Shown here piece after piece: positions 18,438 to 27,666 of a stretch of 64,000 nucleotides of DNA; position 1 is the stretch's first letter, and every line of letters starts with the position of its first letter. Origin of the DNA: Ascidiaceihabitans sp034111945 (lineage in GTDB: Bacteria > Pseudomonadota > Alphaproteobacteria > Rhodobacterales > Rhodobacteraceae); contig JBLHSG010000005.1 of assembly GCA_047626725.1 (NCBI GenBank), positions 62,001 to 126,000 on the forward strand, written 5' to 3'. The position numbers and the translations under genes were made by a program. The notes under the pieces were generated by a model. That model was not told where the DNA came from, ran no database searches, and saw only the letters and a list, made by a program, of their open reading frames with translations.

Positions 18438-19078
18438 GCGAACAGGCCCGCCTACGCGAAGATATCTGCCGCATTGCCAAGTCGATGTTTGACCGTGGTT
18501 TGACCGGTGGATCGACGGGCAACATCTCTGCTCGCTTGTCAGACGGCACGCTGTTGATGACGCCCACGGGCAGTTCGATGGGGTTTCTTGACCCTGCGCG
18601 CATCAGCCATTTGGACAAAAACCTAACGCTGTTGTCTGGTGACAATCCGACCAAAGAAATTCCACTGCACACCGCATTTTACGACACGCGCAGCCAAACC
18701 GGCGCTGTGGTGCACTTGCATTCGACGCATTCAGTTGCGTTATCGATGCTACCGGATACGGATAGCGACAACATGCTGCCCCCTGTCACGCCCTATGCGA
18801 TCATGAAATTGGGCCGCGTGAAACTCCTGCCGTTTTTTATGCCCGGTGACGCAGGCATGGGCGATGCGGTACGCGGACTGGCAGGCAAACGCAGCGCCGT
18901 GGTGTTGGCCAATCACGGCCCAGTTGTCGCGGGAAAAGACGTTTGGGCCGCATCCTATGCCATTGAAGAACTTGAAGAAACTGCGAAACTGGCGCTGCTC
19001 ACCCGAGGGTTAGACCCCGTGATGTTAAGCCCAGATCAGATCGGAAAACTGGTCACTAAATTCGATGTAGATTGGTGA
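18434..19078 (+). CDS. otnC: Class II aldolase family, 3-oxo-tetronate 4-phosphate decarboxylase
   Basis: The 214-residue protein has the class II aldolase/adducin fold: TGGSTGNISARL near residues 20-31 for phosphate binding, PLHTAFY for the catalytic acid region, and HLHSTHS near residues 93-99 plus a later NHGPV for the metal histidines. OtnC decarboxylates 3-oxo-tetronate 4-phosphate to dihydroxyacetone phosphate. It overlaps otnK by four bases and the DUF1045 gene by one. Confidence 0.88.
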   Translation: MSEQARLREDICRIAKSMFDRGLTGGSTGNISARLSDGTLLMTPTGSSMGFLDPARISHLDKNLTLLSGDNPTKEIPLHTAFYDTRSQTGAVVHLHSTHSVALSMLPDTDSDNMLPPVTPYAIMKLGRVKLLPFFMPGDAGMGDAVRGLAGKRSAVVLANHGPVVAGKDVWAASYAIEELEETAKLALLTRGLDPVMLSPDQIGKLVTKFDVDW

Positions 19079-19737
19079 TGGAATTCACACGTTATGCCGT
19101 CTATTTGACGCCTGAATCTGGTAGGTTTGCACACGCCGGTGCCACATGGTTGGGGTGGGATATTTCGACGGGTCAGCCTGTCGGCACCCCTGATGACGCA
19201 ATCACAAAACGGCCACGAAAATATGGGTTTCACGGTACAATAAAGCCGCCATTTCACCTTGCCCAAGGACAGAATCGTGACGCATTAGAACAAGCGTTTT
19301 CAGCCTTTTGCGCGGACGCCCGCCCGATCATGTTGCAAGGCCTAACGCTCGCGCGCATCGGTGGTTTTATCGCGCTGGTTCCAACGGGTGATTTTTCTGA
19401 ATTGGCTGATCTTGCAGGTCACGCCGTGTCGAATTTAGACACATTTCGCGCGCCACCATCGGAACAAGACCTCGCACGGCGACGCCAAGCACGGCTGACA
19501 CAGGATCAGGATGCCAATTTGGTCAAATGGGGCTATCCATATGTTTTTGATGACTTTCGTTTCCATATGACTCTAAGTGGGCCGTTAAAAAACGATCTGT
19601 TTGATACAGTGATGGACCAAGCACAGACGCATTTCGCGCCCTGCCTGCCTTCACCCTTTTTGATCAAATCATTGACGCTGGTCGGCGAACGACACGATGG
19701 CATGTTTCAGGAAATTCGTCGTTGTCAGTTGGGCTAA
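19078..19737 (+). CDS. DUF1045 protein, 2H phosphoesterase-like
   Basis: The 219-residue protein has two H-x-T motifs, HGTIKPPFH near residue 46 and HMTLSGPL near residue 163, the arrangement of 2H phosphoesterases and of the DUF1045 family otherwise found in phosphonate (phn) operons. The start ATG at 19078 overlaps the otnC stop (TGATG); an in-frame TTG two codons earlier is less likely. No phosphonate gene is close, so in this operon it may act on a phosphorylated sugar-acid side product such as a cyclic phosphate. It ends four bases from the convergent helicase gene. Confidence 0.82.
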   Translation: MEFTRYAVYLTPESGRFAHAGATWLGWDISTGQPVGTPDDAITKRPRKYGFHGTIKPPFHLAQGQNRDALEQAFSAFCADARPIMLQGLTLARIGGFIALVPTGDFSELADLAGHAVSNLDTFRAPPSEQDLARRRQARLTQDQDANLVKWGYPYVFDDFRFHMTLSGPLKNDLFDTVMDQAQTHFAPCLPSPFLIKSLTLVGERHDGMFQEIRRCQLG

Positions 19738-19741
19738 ATGT

Positions 19742-22150
19742 TCAAAACGGGATGTCATCACACCCTGAAATAAACCGCGAAACGACATTTTTCGTACCTG
19801 CTTTTTCGAATTCGATTTCCAGCTTGTCACCTTCGATGCCTGTCACGACGCCGTAGCCAAATTTCTGGTGGAATACGCGCTCGCCCATTGTGAAACTGCT
19901 GACGGCTTGCAGGTCAATCACCGTGCTACGGCTTTCTTTGGGTTGGCTGACGGGGCGTTCCTGAGCACGCGATTGCAAACGTTTCCAGCCAGGTGAATTG
20001 TAGACATTTGCCTCTGCTGCGGCCTCGTGCAGGGTCGATTTTGGGGCCGCGGCACCGTAGCCACCGCCATAAAGACCGGGGGGCGTCAAAACATCGACGT
20101 GTTCTTCGGGCAATTCATCGATAAATCGCGACGGCAACGATGATTGCCACTGCCCAAACACCCGTCGATTGGCGGCGAAACTGATCGTACAAATCTGTTC
20201 TGCTCGCGTAATCCCGACATAGGCCAAACGACGTTCTTCTTCTAAGCCTTTGATTCCGCTTTCATCCATCGAACGTTGTGACGGAAACAGCCCGTCTTCC
20301 CACCCAGGTAAAAACACCTGCGGAAATTCCAGACCTTTTGCGCCGTGTAAGGTCATGATCGAAATCTTGGCCCCACCTTCGTCGTTTTCGTTGTCCATGA
20401 TCAGGCTGACGTGTTCCAAGAACCCTTGCAGGTTTTCAAACTGTTCCAGCGCTTTGACGAGTTCCTTAAGGTTCTCTAGCCGCCCCGGTCCTTCTGGTGT
20501 TTTGTCGTTTTGCCAGTGGGTTGTGTAGCCGCTTTCATCCAGAATGGTTTCAGCCAATTCCAGATGCGTGACTTCGGGTGGGCCGTATTCAAACCGCTGC
20601 GGGCCGTCGTCGATGACCGCGTCGTCGCTGACGCTTAGTAACGGGCCGCGCGTTAGTTTAGACCACCGCGCAATGCCCGCGACCAGCTTGCCCAGTTCGG
20701 CGCCGCCTTTGCCTTTGATCAGGCCTTGTTCCACGGCCAATCGCGCGCCTTCGATCAATGACACGCCGTTGCCGCGCGCTGTCATTTGAATGGTTTGCTG
20801 CGCTTTGTCACCAAGCCCGCGTTTGGGCGTATTCACGATCCGCTCGAATGCCAAATCGTCTTCGGGGCTGGTCACGACGCGAAAATATGCCATGGCATCG
20901 CGGATCTCCATCCGCTCGTAAAAACGGGGGCCGCCAATGACGCGGTACGGCAGGCCGATGGTCAAAAACCGGTCTTCGAACGCGCGCATCTGATGTGACG
21001 CGCGCACCAGAATTGCCATATGATCCAATGATCTAGGCGGCATTCCTCGCGTACCACTTTGAGAAGATTCGACCTCGTCTCCGATCCAGCGCGCTTCTTC
21101 TTCGCCGTCCCAGTGACCGATCAAACGCACCTTTTCGCCAACCGTTTCCTCGGTCCAAAGTTCTTTGCCAAGACGGCCAGTGTTGCCTTTGATCACGCCG
21201 GATGCCGCGCCCAAAATATGCGGGGTCGAGCGGTAGTTTTGCTCAAGACGCACCACATGCGCGCCTGGAAAATCGGTTTCGAATTTCAGAATGTTGCCAA
21301 CTTCGGCCCCCCGCCAGCCATAGATCGACTGGTCATCATCCCCGACACAGCAGATGTTTTTATGTCCGGCCGCCAGCAGACGCAGCCACAAATATTGGGC
21401 CACGTTGGTATCTTGATATTCGTCCACTAGGATAAATTTGAACCAGCGCTGATACTGCTGCAACACGTCCGCGTGGTTTTGAAAAATCGTCACCATGTGC
21501 AACAACAGATCGCCAAAATCAGTGGCGTTTAATTCTTTTAGACGGGCCTGATATTGGGCATAAAGTTCGATGCCTTTGTGATTGTAGGCCCCCGAATCCG
21601 CGACTGGTACTTTGTCCGGTGTCAGCGCACGGTTTTTCCAACCATCGATGATGTTGGCCAATTGGCGCGCAGGCCAGCGTTTGTCGTCAATTTCGGCGGC
21701 GCGGACAAGCTGCTTGAGCAGGCGCACCTGATCGTCGGTGTCCAGAATGGTAAAGTTGCTTTTTAGCCCGACAAGTTCGGCGTGGCGGCGCAGCAATTTC
21801 ACACAGATCGCGTGAAAGGTGCCAAGCCACGGCATGCCTTCGATTTGTTGACCCAACATGCCACCAACGCGGTTTTTCATCTCGCGCGCGGCTTTGTTGG
21901 TAAAGGTCACGGCCAAAATCTCGTTTGGACGGGCACGACCAGTGTTCATTAAATGCACGATGCGCGCGGTCAGGGCCTTGGTTTTGCCAGTGCCCGCCCC
22001 CGCCAACATCAGCACAGGGCCGTCCATCTGCTCAACGGCGGCGCGTTGGGCGGGATTCAACCCCTCTAAATAGGGTTGCGGGCGCGCGGCCATTGCGCGC
22101 GAAGACAGGGATGCGCCTTCAAAGGCGTCCATTTCGTCAAAACTGCTCAT
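19742..22150 (-). CDS. ATP-dependent DNA helicase, UvrD/PcrA family
   Basis: The 802-residue superfamily 1A helicase unwinds DNA 3'-5' in repair. Walker A GAGTGKT is at residues 51-57, NEILAVTFTNKAAREMKNR (motif Ia) follows, then VDEYQDTN (motif II), GDDDQSIYGWRGA (motif III) and VGITRAE near the C-terminus. The tail from about residue 750 (GERVFHQKFGYGVVTGIEGD) is the Tudor-like domain of PcrA/UvrD. The ATG at 22150 is preferred; an ATG four codons upstream (22162) is possible. Confidence 0.95.
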   Translation of the reverse strand: MSSFDEMDAFEGASLSSRAMAARPQPYLEGLNPAQRAAVEQMDGPVLMLAGAGTGKTKALTARIVHLMNTGRARPNEILAVTFTNKAAREMKNRVGGMLGQQIEGMPWLGTFHAICVKLLRRHAELVGLKSNFTILDTDDQVRLLKQLVRAAEIDDKRWPARQLANIIDGWKNRALTPDKVPVADSGAYNHKGIELYAQYQARLKELNATDFGDLLLHMVTIFQNHADVLQQYQRWFKFILVDEYQDTNVAQYLWLRLLAAGHKNICCVGDDDQSIYGWRGAEVGNILKFETDFPGAHVVRLEQNYRSTPHILGAASGVIKGNTGRLGKELWTEETVGEKVRLIGHWDGEEEARWIGDEVESSQSGTRGMPPRSLDHMAILVRASHQMRAFEDRFLTIGLPYRVIGGPRFYERMEIRDAMAYFRVVTSPEDDLAFERIVNTPKRGLGDKAQQTIQMTARGNGVSLIEGARLAVEQGLIKGKGGAELGKLVAGIARWSKLTRGPLLSVSDDAVIDDGPQRFEYGPPEVTHLELAETILDESGYTTHWQNDKTPEGPGRLENLKELVKALEQFENLQGFLEHVSLIMDNENDEGGAKISIMTLHGAKGLEFPQVFLPGWEDGLFPSQRSMDESGIKGLEEERRLAYVGITRAEQICTISFAANRRVFGQWQSSLPSRFIDELPEEHVDVLTPPGLYGGGYGAAAPKSTLHEAAAEANVYNSPGWKRLQSRAQERPVSQPKESRSTVIDLQAVSSFTMGERVFHQKFGYGVVTGIEGDKLEIEFEKAGTKNVVSRFISGCDDIPF

Positions 22151-22237
22151 GGGCGGCACCATAGCGCCGCCCGAAGCAAAACAAAAGCTGTTCTTGATAT
22201 GTTCCCGATACCTTTTTACGGCATCCTTCGGCTAGGT

Positions 22238-22723
22238 TTAGGACGCCTGTGCGTAGGCATTCATGGGCACGGCCGCGCGGGTCACCAAAGGCGACGGAAC
22301 CAGCGGTGAAATGGCCGGCGTCATAGGGCGTTTCAAACTATTTGACGCCGCAGACAGGCTCATTTGTGCCCGCAAGGACGCAAGCCCCAACTGCACTGCA
22401 AAATCATTTGAAACGTCTTCGCCCAGCACACAATGTAGGGATGGAAAATGCGGTGACAGTTCATCGTGATCCGCGCCCACATCAGAGGTGCGCAGGATCG
22501 ACACCAGGAATGGATTGCGTTCTTCGGCAATGCCCAGCAAATCGCCCAGCGCGTCACCAACAGTGCTTTTTTCGATCACCAAAAGATCAACAGCCATACG
22601 CGAAATACAAATCTCAGCCACATGAACACTGGCCGTTCCGGTCACGTAAATACCCGCTTCCATCAATGAAATTTGGCTGTGATCAAAGCGCGCGGCCTCT
22701 TTGTCGATAATTAGTGCCTGCAT
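22238..22723 (-). CDS. Receiver-like protein lacking the usual phosphoacceptor aspartate
   Basis: The 161-residue protein starting MQALIIDKEAARFDH reads like a response-regulator receiver: an acidic first loop (ALIIDKE), then DLLVIEKS at the position where receivers have DLxxxD, and a third strand FLVSILRTS. The aspartate of the third motif is replaced by glutamate and the conserved lysine is not evident, so it is probably a pseudo-receiver. The C-terminal third is Ser/Pro-rich and low in complexity. An AGGAG ribosome binding site precedes the chosen start; the open frame to 22774 is not needed. Function unknown. Confidence 0.65.
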   Translation of the reverse strand: MQALIIDKEAARFDHSQISLMEAGIYVTGTASVHVAEICISRMAVDLLVIEKSTVGDALGDLLGIAEERNPFLVSILRTSDVGADHDELSPHFPSLHCVLGEDVSNDFAVQLGLASLRAQMSLSAASNSLKRPMTPAISPLVPSPLVTRAAVPMNAYAQAS

Positions 22724-22856
22724 GTGTTCAACTCCTGAAGTGAATGCGTATCTGATGATTCTCATTTTGATCAAATGCCGTTAAAAAATGATTTAATTTC
22801 GTGACTGTTTATTTATCACGCTGGACATAGGGGGGGCTGGTCGGCCACATAGCACA

Positions 22857-24002
22857 ATGAGCTTAGATGACCGATATCCCGCCCTGTCCGATCTGCGCGA
22901 AGGTGCGCGTCGCCGTATTCCCCATTTTGTCTGGGAGTACCTAGACAGTGCCACCGGCGAGGAGCGCACAAAGTCGCGAAATCGCGAACGCTTTGATGCG
23001 ATCGGGCTGATGCCTTCGATCTTGCATGGTGAATTCACGCCTGATCTGACGACCACGTTTTTGGGTCAGAAAATGCCGCTGCCGTTCGGGATTTCGCCAA
23101 TTGGCATGTCGGGTTTGATCTGGCCGGGGGCCGAACGCATGTTGGCGCAGGCTGGCAAACGTTTGAACATTCCCTACAGCCTGTCCACCGTGGCCACCGC
23201 CATGCCCGAAGACATCGCGCCGCATTTGGGGGAACACGGCTGGTTCCAGATGTACCCGCCCCGCGACGAAGAAATTCGCGCCGATATGCTGGATCGTGCC
23301 CGCAAGGCCGGCTTTAAAACGCTGGTGCTGACTGTGGATGTGCCCGTGGCCTCGCGCCGCGAACGCCAGACCCGTTCGGGCCTGACCAATCCGCCAAAAT
23401 TGACGCCAAGGTTGCTGGCCCAAGTCGCAAGCAAACCCGCCTGGGCCGCAGGTATTATGCGCACCGGTATGCCGCACATGCGCATGCTGGATAAATACAC
23501 CGATTCCAGCGCCAACAAAGGCCGGTCAACCACTGCGCACGTGGGTTATTTGCTGCGCACCTCACCAGACTGGAGCTATGTTGAATGGCTGCGTGATGCG
23601 TGGGATGGGCCGTTTATCGTCAAGGGTGTGACCCGTCCTGCTGACGCCAAAAAACTGGAACAAATCGGTGTTGATGCCATCTGGGTGTCCAATCACGCAG
23701 GCCGCCAATTTGACGGTGGGCCCGCCACAATCGATGCACTGCCCGCGATCCGCAAGGCCACCACCCTGCCCCTGATTTTGGACAGCGGTGTTGAAAGCGG
23801 TCTGGATATTTTGCGCGCGCTGGCTTTGGGCGCTAATTTTGTGATGTTGGGCCGCGCGTGGCACTATGCACTTGGCGCGTTGGGCGAAAAAGGTCCCGAT
23901 CATCTGGCCAGTATTTTGGCAAAAGACCTTGAGGCCAACATGGGCCAATTGGGGGCCAAGACGCTTGATCAATTGCCCAAAGCGTTCGAGCTGCGCCGCT
24001 AA
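22857..24002 (+). CDS. lldD: FMN-dependent alpha-hydroxy-acid dehydrogenase (L-lactate dehydrogenase type)
   Basis: The 381-residue TIM-barrel flavoprotein belongs to the LldD/glycolate oxidase family. DSATGEERT near residue 32, LPFGISPIGMSGLIWPGAE near 76-95 and VSNHAGRQFDGGPATIDALP near 278-297 supply the FMN site and the catalytic histidine-arginine pair (usually SNHGGRQLD; here SNHAGRQFD). It oxidises a 2-hydroxy acid, most likely L-lactate to pyruvate with electrons to quinone. Pyruvate carboxylase follows 170 bases downstream. The exact substrate is uncertain. Confidence 0.88.
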   Translation: MSLDDRYPALSDLREGARRRIPHFVWEYLDSATGEERTKSRNRERFDAIGLMPSILHGEFTPDLTTTFLGQKMPLPFGISPIGMSGLIWPGAERMLAQAGKRLNIPYSLSTVATAMPEDIAPHLGEHGWFQMYPPRDEEIRADMLDRARKAGFKTLVLTVDVPVASRRERQTRSGLTNPPKLTPRLLAQVASKPAWAAGIMRTGMPHMRMLDKYTDSSANKGRSTTAHVGYLLRTSPDWSYVEWLRDAWDGPFIVKGVTRPADAKKLEQIGVDAIWVSNHAGRQFDGGPATIDALPAIRKATTLPLILDSGVESGLDILRALALGANFVMLGRAWHYALGALGEKGPDHLASILAKDLEANMGQLGAKTLDQLPKAFELRR

Positions 24003-24041
24003 ACCGCTGATTTTATTTACCCTAGGATGCAGACGCAAAAA

Positions 24042-24056
24042 GTGACTTTAGGTCAC
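24042..24056. promoter_or_regulatory. Palindrome GTGAC-TTTAG-GTCAC upstream of pyc
   Basis: A perfect 5-5-5 inverted repeat lies 117 bases before the pyc start. A further AGGTCA follows at about 24071. It is a plausible dimeric regulator site; no regulator gene adjoins. Confidence 0.4.
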
Positions 24057-24172
24057 CCGTTCGGCGTTTCAGGTCATTTTAGTGCCGTTTTAGGGCAGTT
24101 ATACCCACTTCTACGCGTTTACGCAGGGTATGAAACACCCTAACAATGCTGCAACTGCAAACGGGAGCCATC

Positions 24173-27100
24173 ATGACCGAGTTCAACAAGATCCTAATCG
24201 CTAACCGAGGCGAGATCGCAATTCGCATCATGCGCGCCGCAAACGAGATGGGCAAAAAGACCGTCGCCGTGTTTGCAGAAGAAGACAAATTGGGCCTGCA
24301 CCGGTTCAAAGCGGACGAAGCCTACCGCATTGGCGAGGGTCTTGGGCCCGTCGCCGCCTACCTGAGCATTGATGAAATTATCCGCGTGGCCCGTGAATGT
24401 GGCGCCGACGCGATCCACCCGGGCTATGGCCTGTTGTCGGAAAACCCTGATTTTGTAGATGCTTGCGAACAAAACGGCATCACATTCATTGGACCAAAGG
24501 CCGCAACCATGCGCGCGCTGGGTGACAAAGCATCGGCGCGCCGCGTCGCGATGGAGGCTGGCGTACCGGTCATCCCCGCAACCGAAGTGCTGGGCGACGA
24601 CATGAAAGCAATCAAGGCCGAAGCGGCCGAGGTTGGCTACCCGCTGATGCTCAAGGCATCATGGGGCGGCGGTGGTCGTGGCATGCGCCCGATCTATTCA
24701 GAAGACGAAGTCGAAGAAAAGGTTCTAGAGGGCCGTCGCGAGGCGGAATCAGCCTTTGGCAACGGCGAGGGTTATCTGGAAAAGATGATCATGCGCGCCC
24801 GCCACGTCGAAGTACAAATCCTCGGGGACAGCCACGGCGGCATGTATCACCTGTTTGAGCGCGATTGTTCCGTGCAGCGCCGCAACCAAAAAGTTGTCGA
24901 ACGCGCCCCGGCCCCTTACCTGACCGAAGAACAGCGCACTGAAATCTGCGAACTCGGTTACAAAATCTGCAAGCACGTGAATTATGAATGTGCCGGCACC
25001 GTCGAATTCCTGATGGATATGGACGACGGCAAATTCTATTTCATCGAGGTAAACCCACGCGTTCAGGTCGAACACACCGTGACCGAAGAAGTCACAGGCA
25101 TCGACATCGTGCAGGCGCAAATCCTGATCGCCGAGGGCAAAACCATCGCTGAGGCCACAGGCAAAGCCAGCCAAGCCGACGTGCAACTGACCGGCCACGC
25201 GCTGCAAACCCGCATCACAACCGAAGACCCGCAAAACAATTTCATCCCCGATTATGGCCGCATCACCGCGTTCCGCGAGGCCACCGGTTTTGGCATTCGT
25301 CTGGACGGTGGCACCGCCTATTCCGGCGGCGTCATCACGCGTTATTACGATTCACTGCTGGTCAAGGTCACGGCCAAGGCGCAAACGCCCGAACTGGCCA
25401 TCGCCCGCATGGACCGCGCGCTGCGTGAATTCCGTATTCGCGGCGTGTCGACCAATATCGCGTTTGTGGAAAACCTGCTGAAACACCCGACGTTTCTGGA
25501 CAATACCTACACCACGACATTTATCGACAACACGCCCGAGCTGTTCAAATTCGTCAAACGGCGCGACCGCGGCACCAAGGTTTTGACCTACATCGCTGAC
25601 ATCACAGTCAACGGTCATCCCGAAACCAAGGACAAACGCAAACCTGCCGCAACTGCGCGCACACCCAAGCCGCCAGCCTTGTTGGCCGAACCGCAAATGG
25701 GCACGCGCAACCTGCTAGAGCAAAAAGGCCCGCAAGCCGTTGCCGACTGGATGAAGGCGCAAAAACAACTGCTGATCACCGACACCACCATGCGTGACGG
25801 GCACCAATCGCTGCTGGCCACGCGGATGCGTTCGATCGACATGATCAAAGTCGCGCCCGCCTATGCCGCCAATCTGGGGCAGCTGTTTTCTGTCGAATGC
25901 TGGGGGGGTGCGACCTTTGATGTTGCGTACCGTTTCTTGCAAGAATGCCCATGGCAGCGCCTGCGTGACCTGCGCGAAGCCATGCCAAATGTGATGACGC
26001 AAATGCTGCTGCGTGCCAGCAACGGCGTCGGCTACACCAACTATCCCGACAACGTGGTGCAGTCATTTGTAAGCCAAGCCGCCGCATCCGGCGTTGATGT
26101 ATTCCGCGTGTTCGACAGCCTGAACTGGGTTGAAAACATGCGCATCGCGATGGATTCCGTGGTCGAGGCCGGCAAGGTTTGTGAAGGGACTATTTGCTAC
26201 ACTGGCGATATTCTGGACCCTGCGCGCGCCAAATATGACCTGAAATATTACGTCGCTATGGGCCAGGATCTAAAGGCCGCAGGCGCGCATGTTCTGGGCC
26301 TAAAAGATATGGCCGGATTGCTAAAACCTGCCGCAGCGCGCGTGCTGATCCGTGCCCTAAAACAAGAAGTCGGGCTGCCTGTCCACTTTCACACCCATGA
26401 CACCGCCGGTGTTGCCGTCGCGACAATTCTAGCCGCAGCCGAAGCCGGTGTTGATGCCGTTGATTGCGCCATGGACGCGCTGTCAGGCAACACATCGCAG
26501 GCCACGTTGGGGTCGGTTGTTGCATCGCTGCGCAACACAGATCGCGACACCGGGCTCGACATGCAGGCAGTGCGCGCGATTTCCGATTATTGGGAGGACG
26601 TGCGCGGCCAGTACACCGCCTTTGAAACCGGCATGCAGGCCCCCTCATCCGAGGTGTATTTGCACGAAATGCCCGGCGGTCAGTTCACCAACCTCAAGGC
26701 TCAAGCGGCCAGTTTGGGGCTAGAAGATCGCTGGCACGAGGTCGCACAGACTTACGCGGACGTGAACCAGATGTTCGGCGATATCGTCAAGGTTACACCG
26801 TCGTCCAAAGTTGTCGGCGACATGGCATTAATGATGGTTTCTCAAGGGCTTGACCGCGCACAGGTCGAAGACCCCGAAACCGATGTGGCCTTCCCTGACA
26901 GCGTTGTCGACATGATGCGCGGCAATTTGGGCCAGCCTCCCGGTGGGTTCCCTGCTGGTATTTTGACCAAGGTTCTCAAAGGTGAAGCCCCAAGCACAGA
27001 CCGCCCCGGCGCGCACCTGCCAGCCGTCGATCTAGAGGCCACACGCGCAGACCTAAGCGCAGAATTGAACGGCGCAACCATCGACGACGAAGACCTGAAC

Positions 27101-27613
27101 GGCTACCTGATGTACCCCAAAGTGTTCCTCGATTACATGGGTCGCCACCGCACCTACGGCCCCGTGCGCACCTTACCGACCCACACATTTTTCTACGGCA
27201 TGCAGCCAAGCGAAGAAATCGCGGTCGAAATCGATCCGGGCAAAACCTTGGAAATCCGTCTTCAAGCCGTGGGCGAAACCAACGAGGACGGCGAGGTTAA
27301 GGTGTTCTTTGAATTGAACGGCCAGCCGCGCGTCATTCGCGTGCCAAACCGTTTGGTTAAGGCCACAACGATCCAGCGCCCCAAGGCGGAATTGGGCAAC
27401 GCCAACCACATCGGCGCACCAATGCCGGGCGTTGTGGCGTCCGTCGCAGCAACGGTCGGGGCCGAGGTCAAAGAAGGTGATTTGCTTTTGACCATCGAAG
27501 CGATGAAGATGGAAACGGGTATTCACGCTGAACGCGACGCGGTTGTTAAGGCCGTACATGTCGCAGCAGGCGGTCAGATCGATGCCAAAGATTTGTTGGT
27601 CGAGCTGGAATAA
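24173..27613 (+). CDS. pyc: Pyruvate carboxylase
   Basis: The 1146-residue enzyme carboxylates pyruvate to oxaloacetate with ATP and biotin. Domains in order: biotin carboxylase from KILIANRGEIAIRIMRA (residues 5-21) to about 460, carboxyltransferase from LITDTTMRDGHQSLLATRM near 530 to about 820, tetramerisation region, and biotinyl domain with EAMKMET carrying the biotinylated K1112. A GGGAG ribosome binding site sits just before the ATG at 24173; the nine-codon longer frame is not favoured. The gene appears monocistronic, with an inverted repeat upstream. Confidence 0.97.
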   Translation: MTEFNKILIANRGEIAIRIMRAANEMGKKTVAVFAEEDKLGLHRFKADEAYRIGEGLGPVAAYLSIDEIIRVARECGADAIHPGYGLLSENPDFVDACEQNGITFIGPKAATMRALGDKASARRVAMEAGVPVIPATEVLGDDMKAIKAEAAEVGYPLMLKASWGGGGRGMRPIYSEDEVEEKVLEGRREAESAFGNGEGYLEKMIMRARHVEVQILGDSHGGMYHLFERDCSVQRRNQKVVERAPAPYLTEEQRTEICELGYKICKHVNYECAGTVEFLMDMDDGKFYFIEVNPRVQVEHTVTEEVTGIDIVQAQILIAEGKTIAEATGKASQADVQLTGHALQTRITTEDPQNNFIPDYGRITAFREATGFGIRLDGGTAYSGGVITRYYDSLLVKVTAKAQTPELAIARMDRALREFRIRGVSTNIAFVENLLKHPTFLDNTYTTTFIDNTPELFKFVKRRDRGTKVLTYIADITVNGHPETKDKRKPAATARTPKPPALLAEPQMGTRNLLEQKGPQAVADWMKAQKQLLITDTTMRDGHQSLLATRMRSIDMIKVAPAYAANLGQLFSVECWGGATFDVAYRFLQECPWQRLRDLREAMPNVMTQMLLRASNGVGYTNYPDNVVQSFVSQAAASGVDVFRVFDSLNWVENMRIAMDSVVEAGKVCEGTICYTGDILDPARAKYDLKYYVAMGQDLKAAGAHVLGLKDMAGLLKPAAARVLIRALKQEVGLPVHFHTHDTAGVAVATILAAAEAGVDAVDCAMDALSGNTSQATLGSVVASLRNTDRDTGLDMQAVRAISDYWEDVRGQYTAFETGMQAPSSEVYLHEMPGGQFTNLKAQAASLGLEDRWHEVAQTYADVNQMFGDIVKVTPSSKVVGDMALMMVSQGLDRAQVEDPETDVAFPDSVVDMMRGNLGQPPGGFPAGILTKVLKGEAPSTDRPGAHLPAVDLEATRADLSAELNGATIDDEDLNGYLMYPKVFLDYMGRHRTYGPVRTLPTHTFFYGMQPSEEIAVEIDPGKTLEIRLQAVGETNEDGEVKVFFELNGQPRVIRVPNRLVKATTIQRPKAELGNANHIGAPMPGVVASVAATVGAEVKEGDLLLTIEAMKMETGIHAERDAVVKAVHVAAGGQIDAKDLLVELE

Positions 27614-27666
27614 GACACTAAAAACGGACGGCATATGCGGTCACAACAAATGGTTAAGGGATTAGA

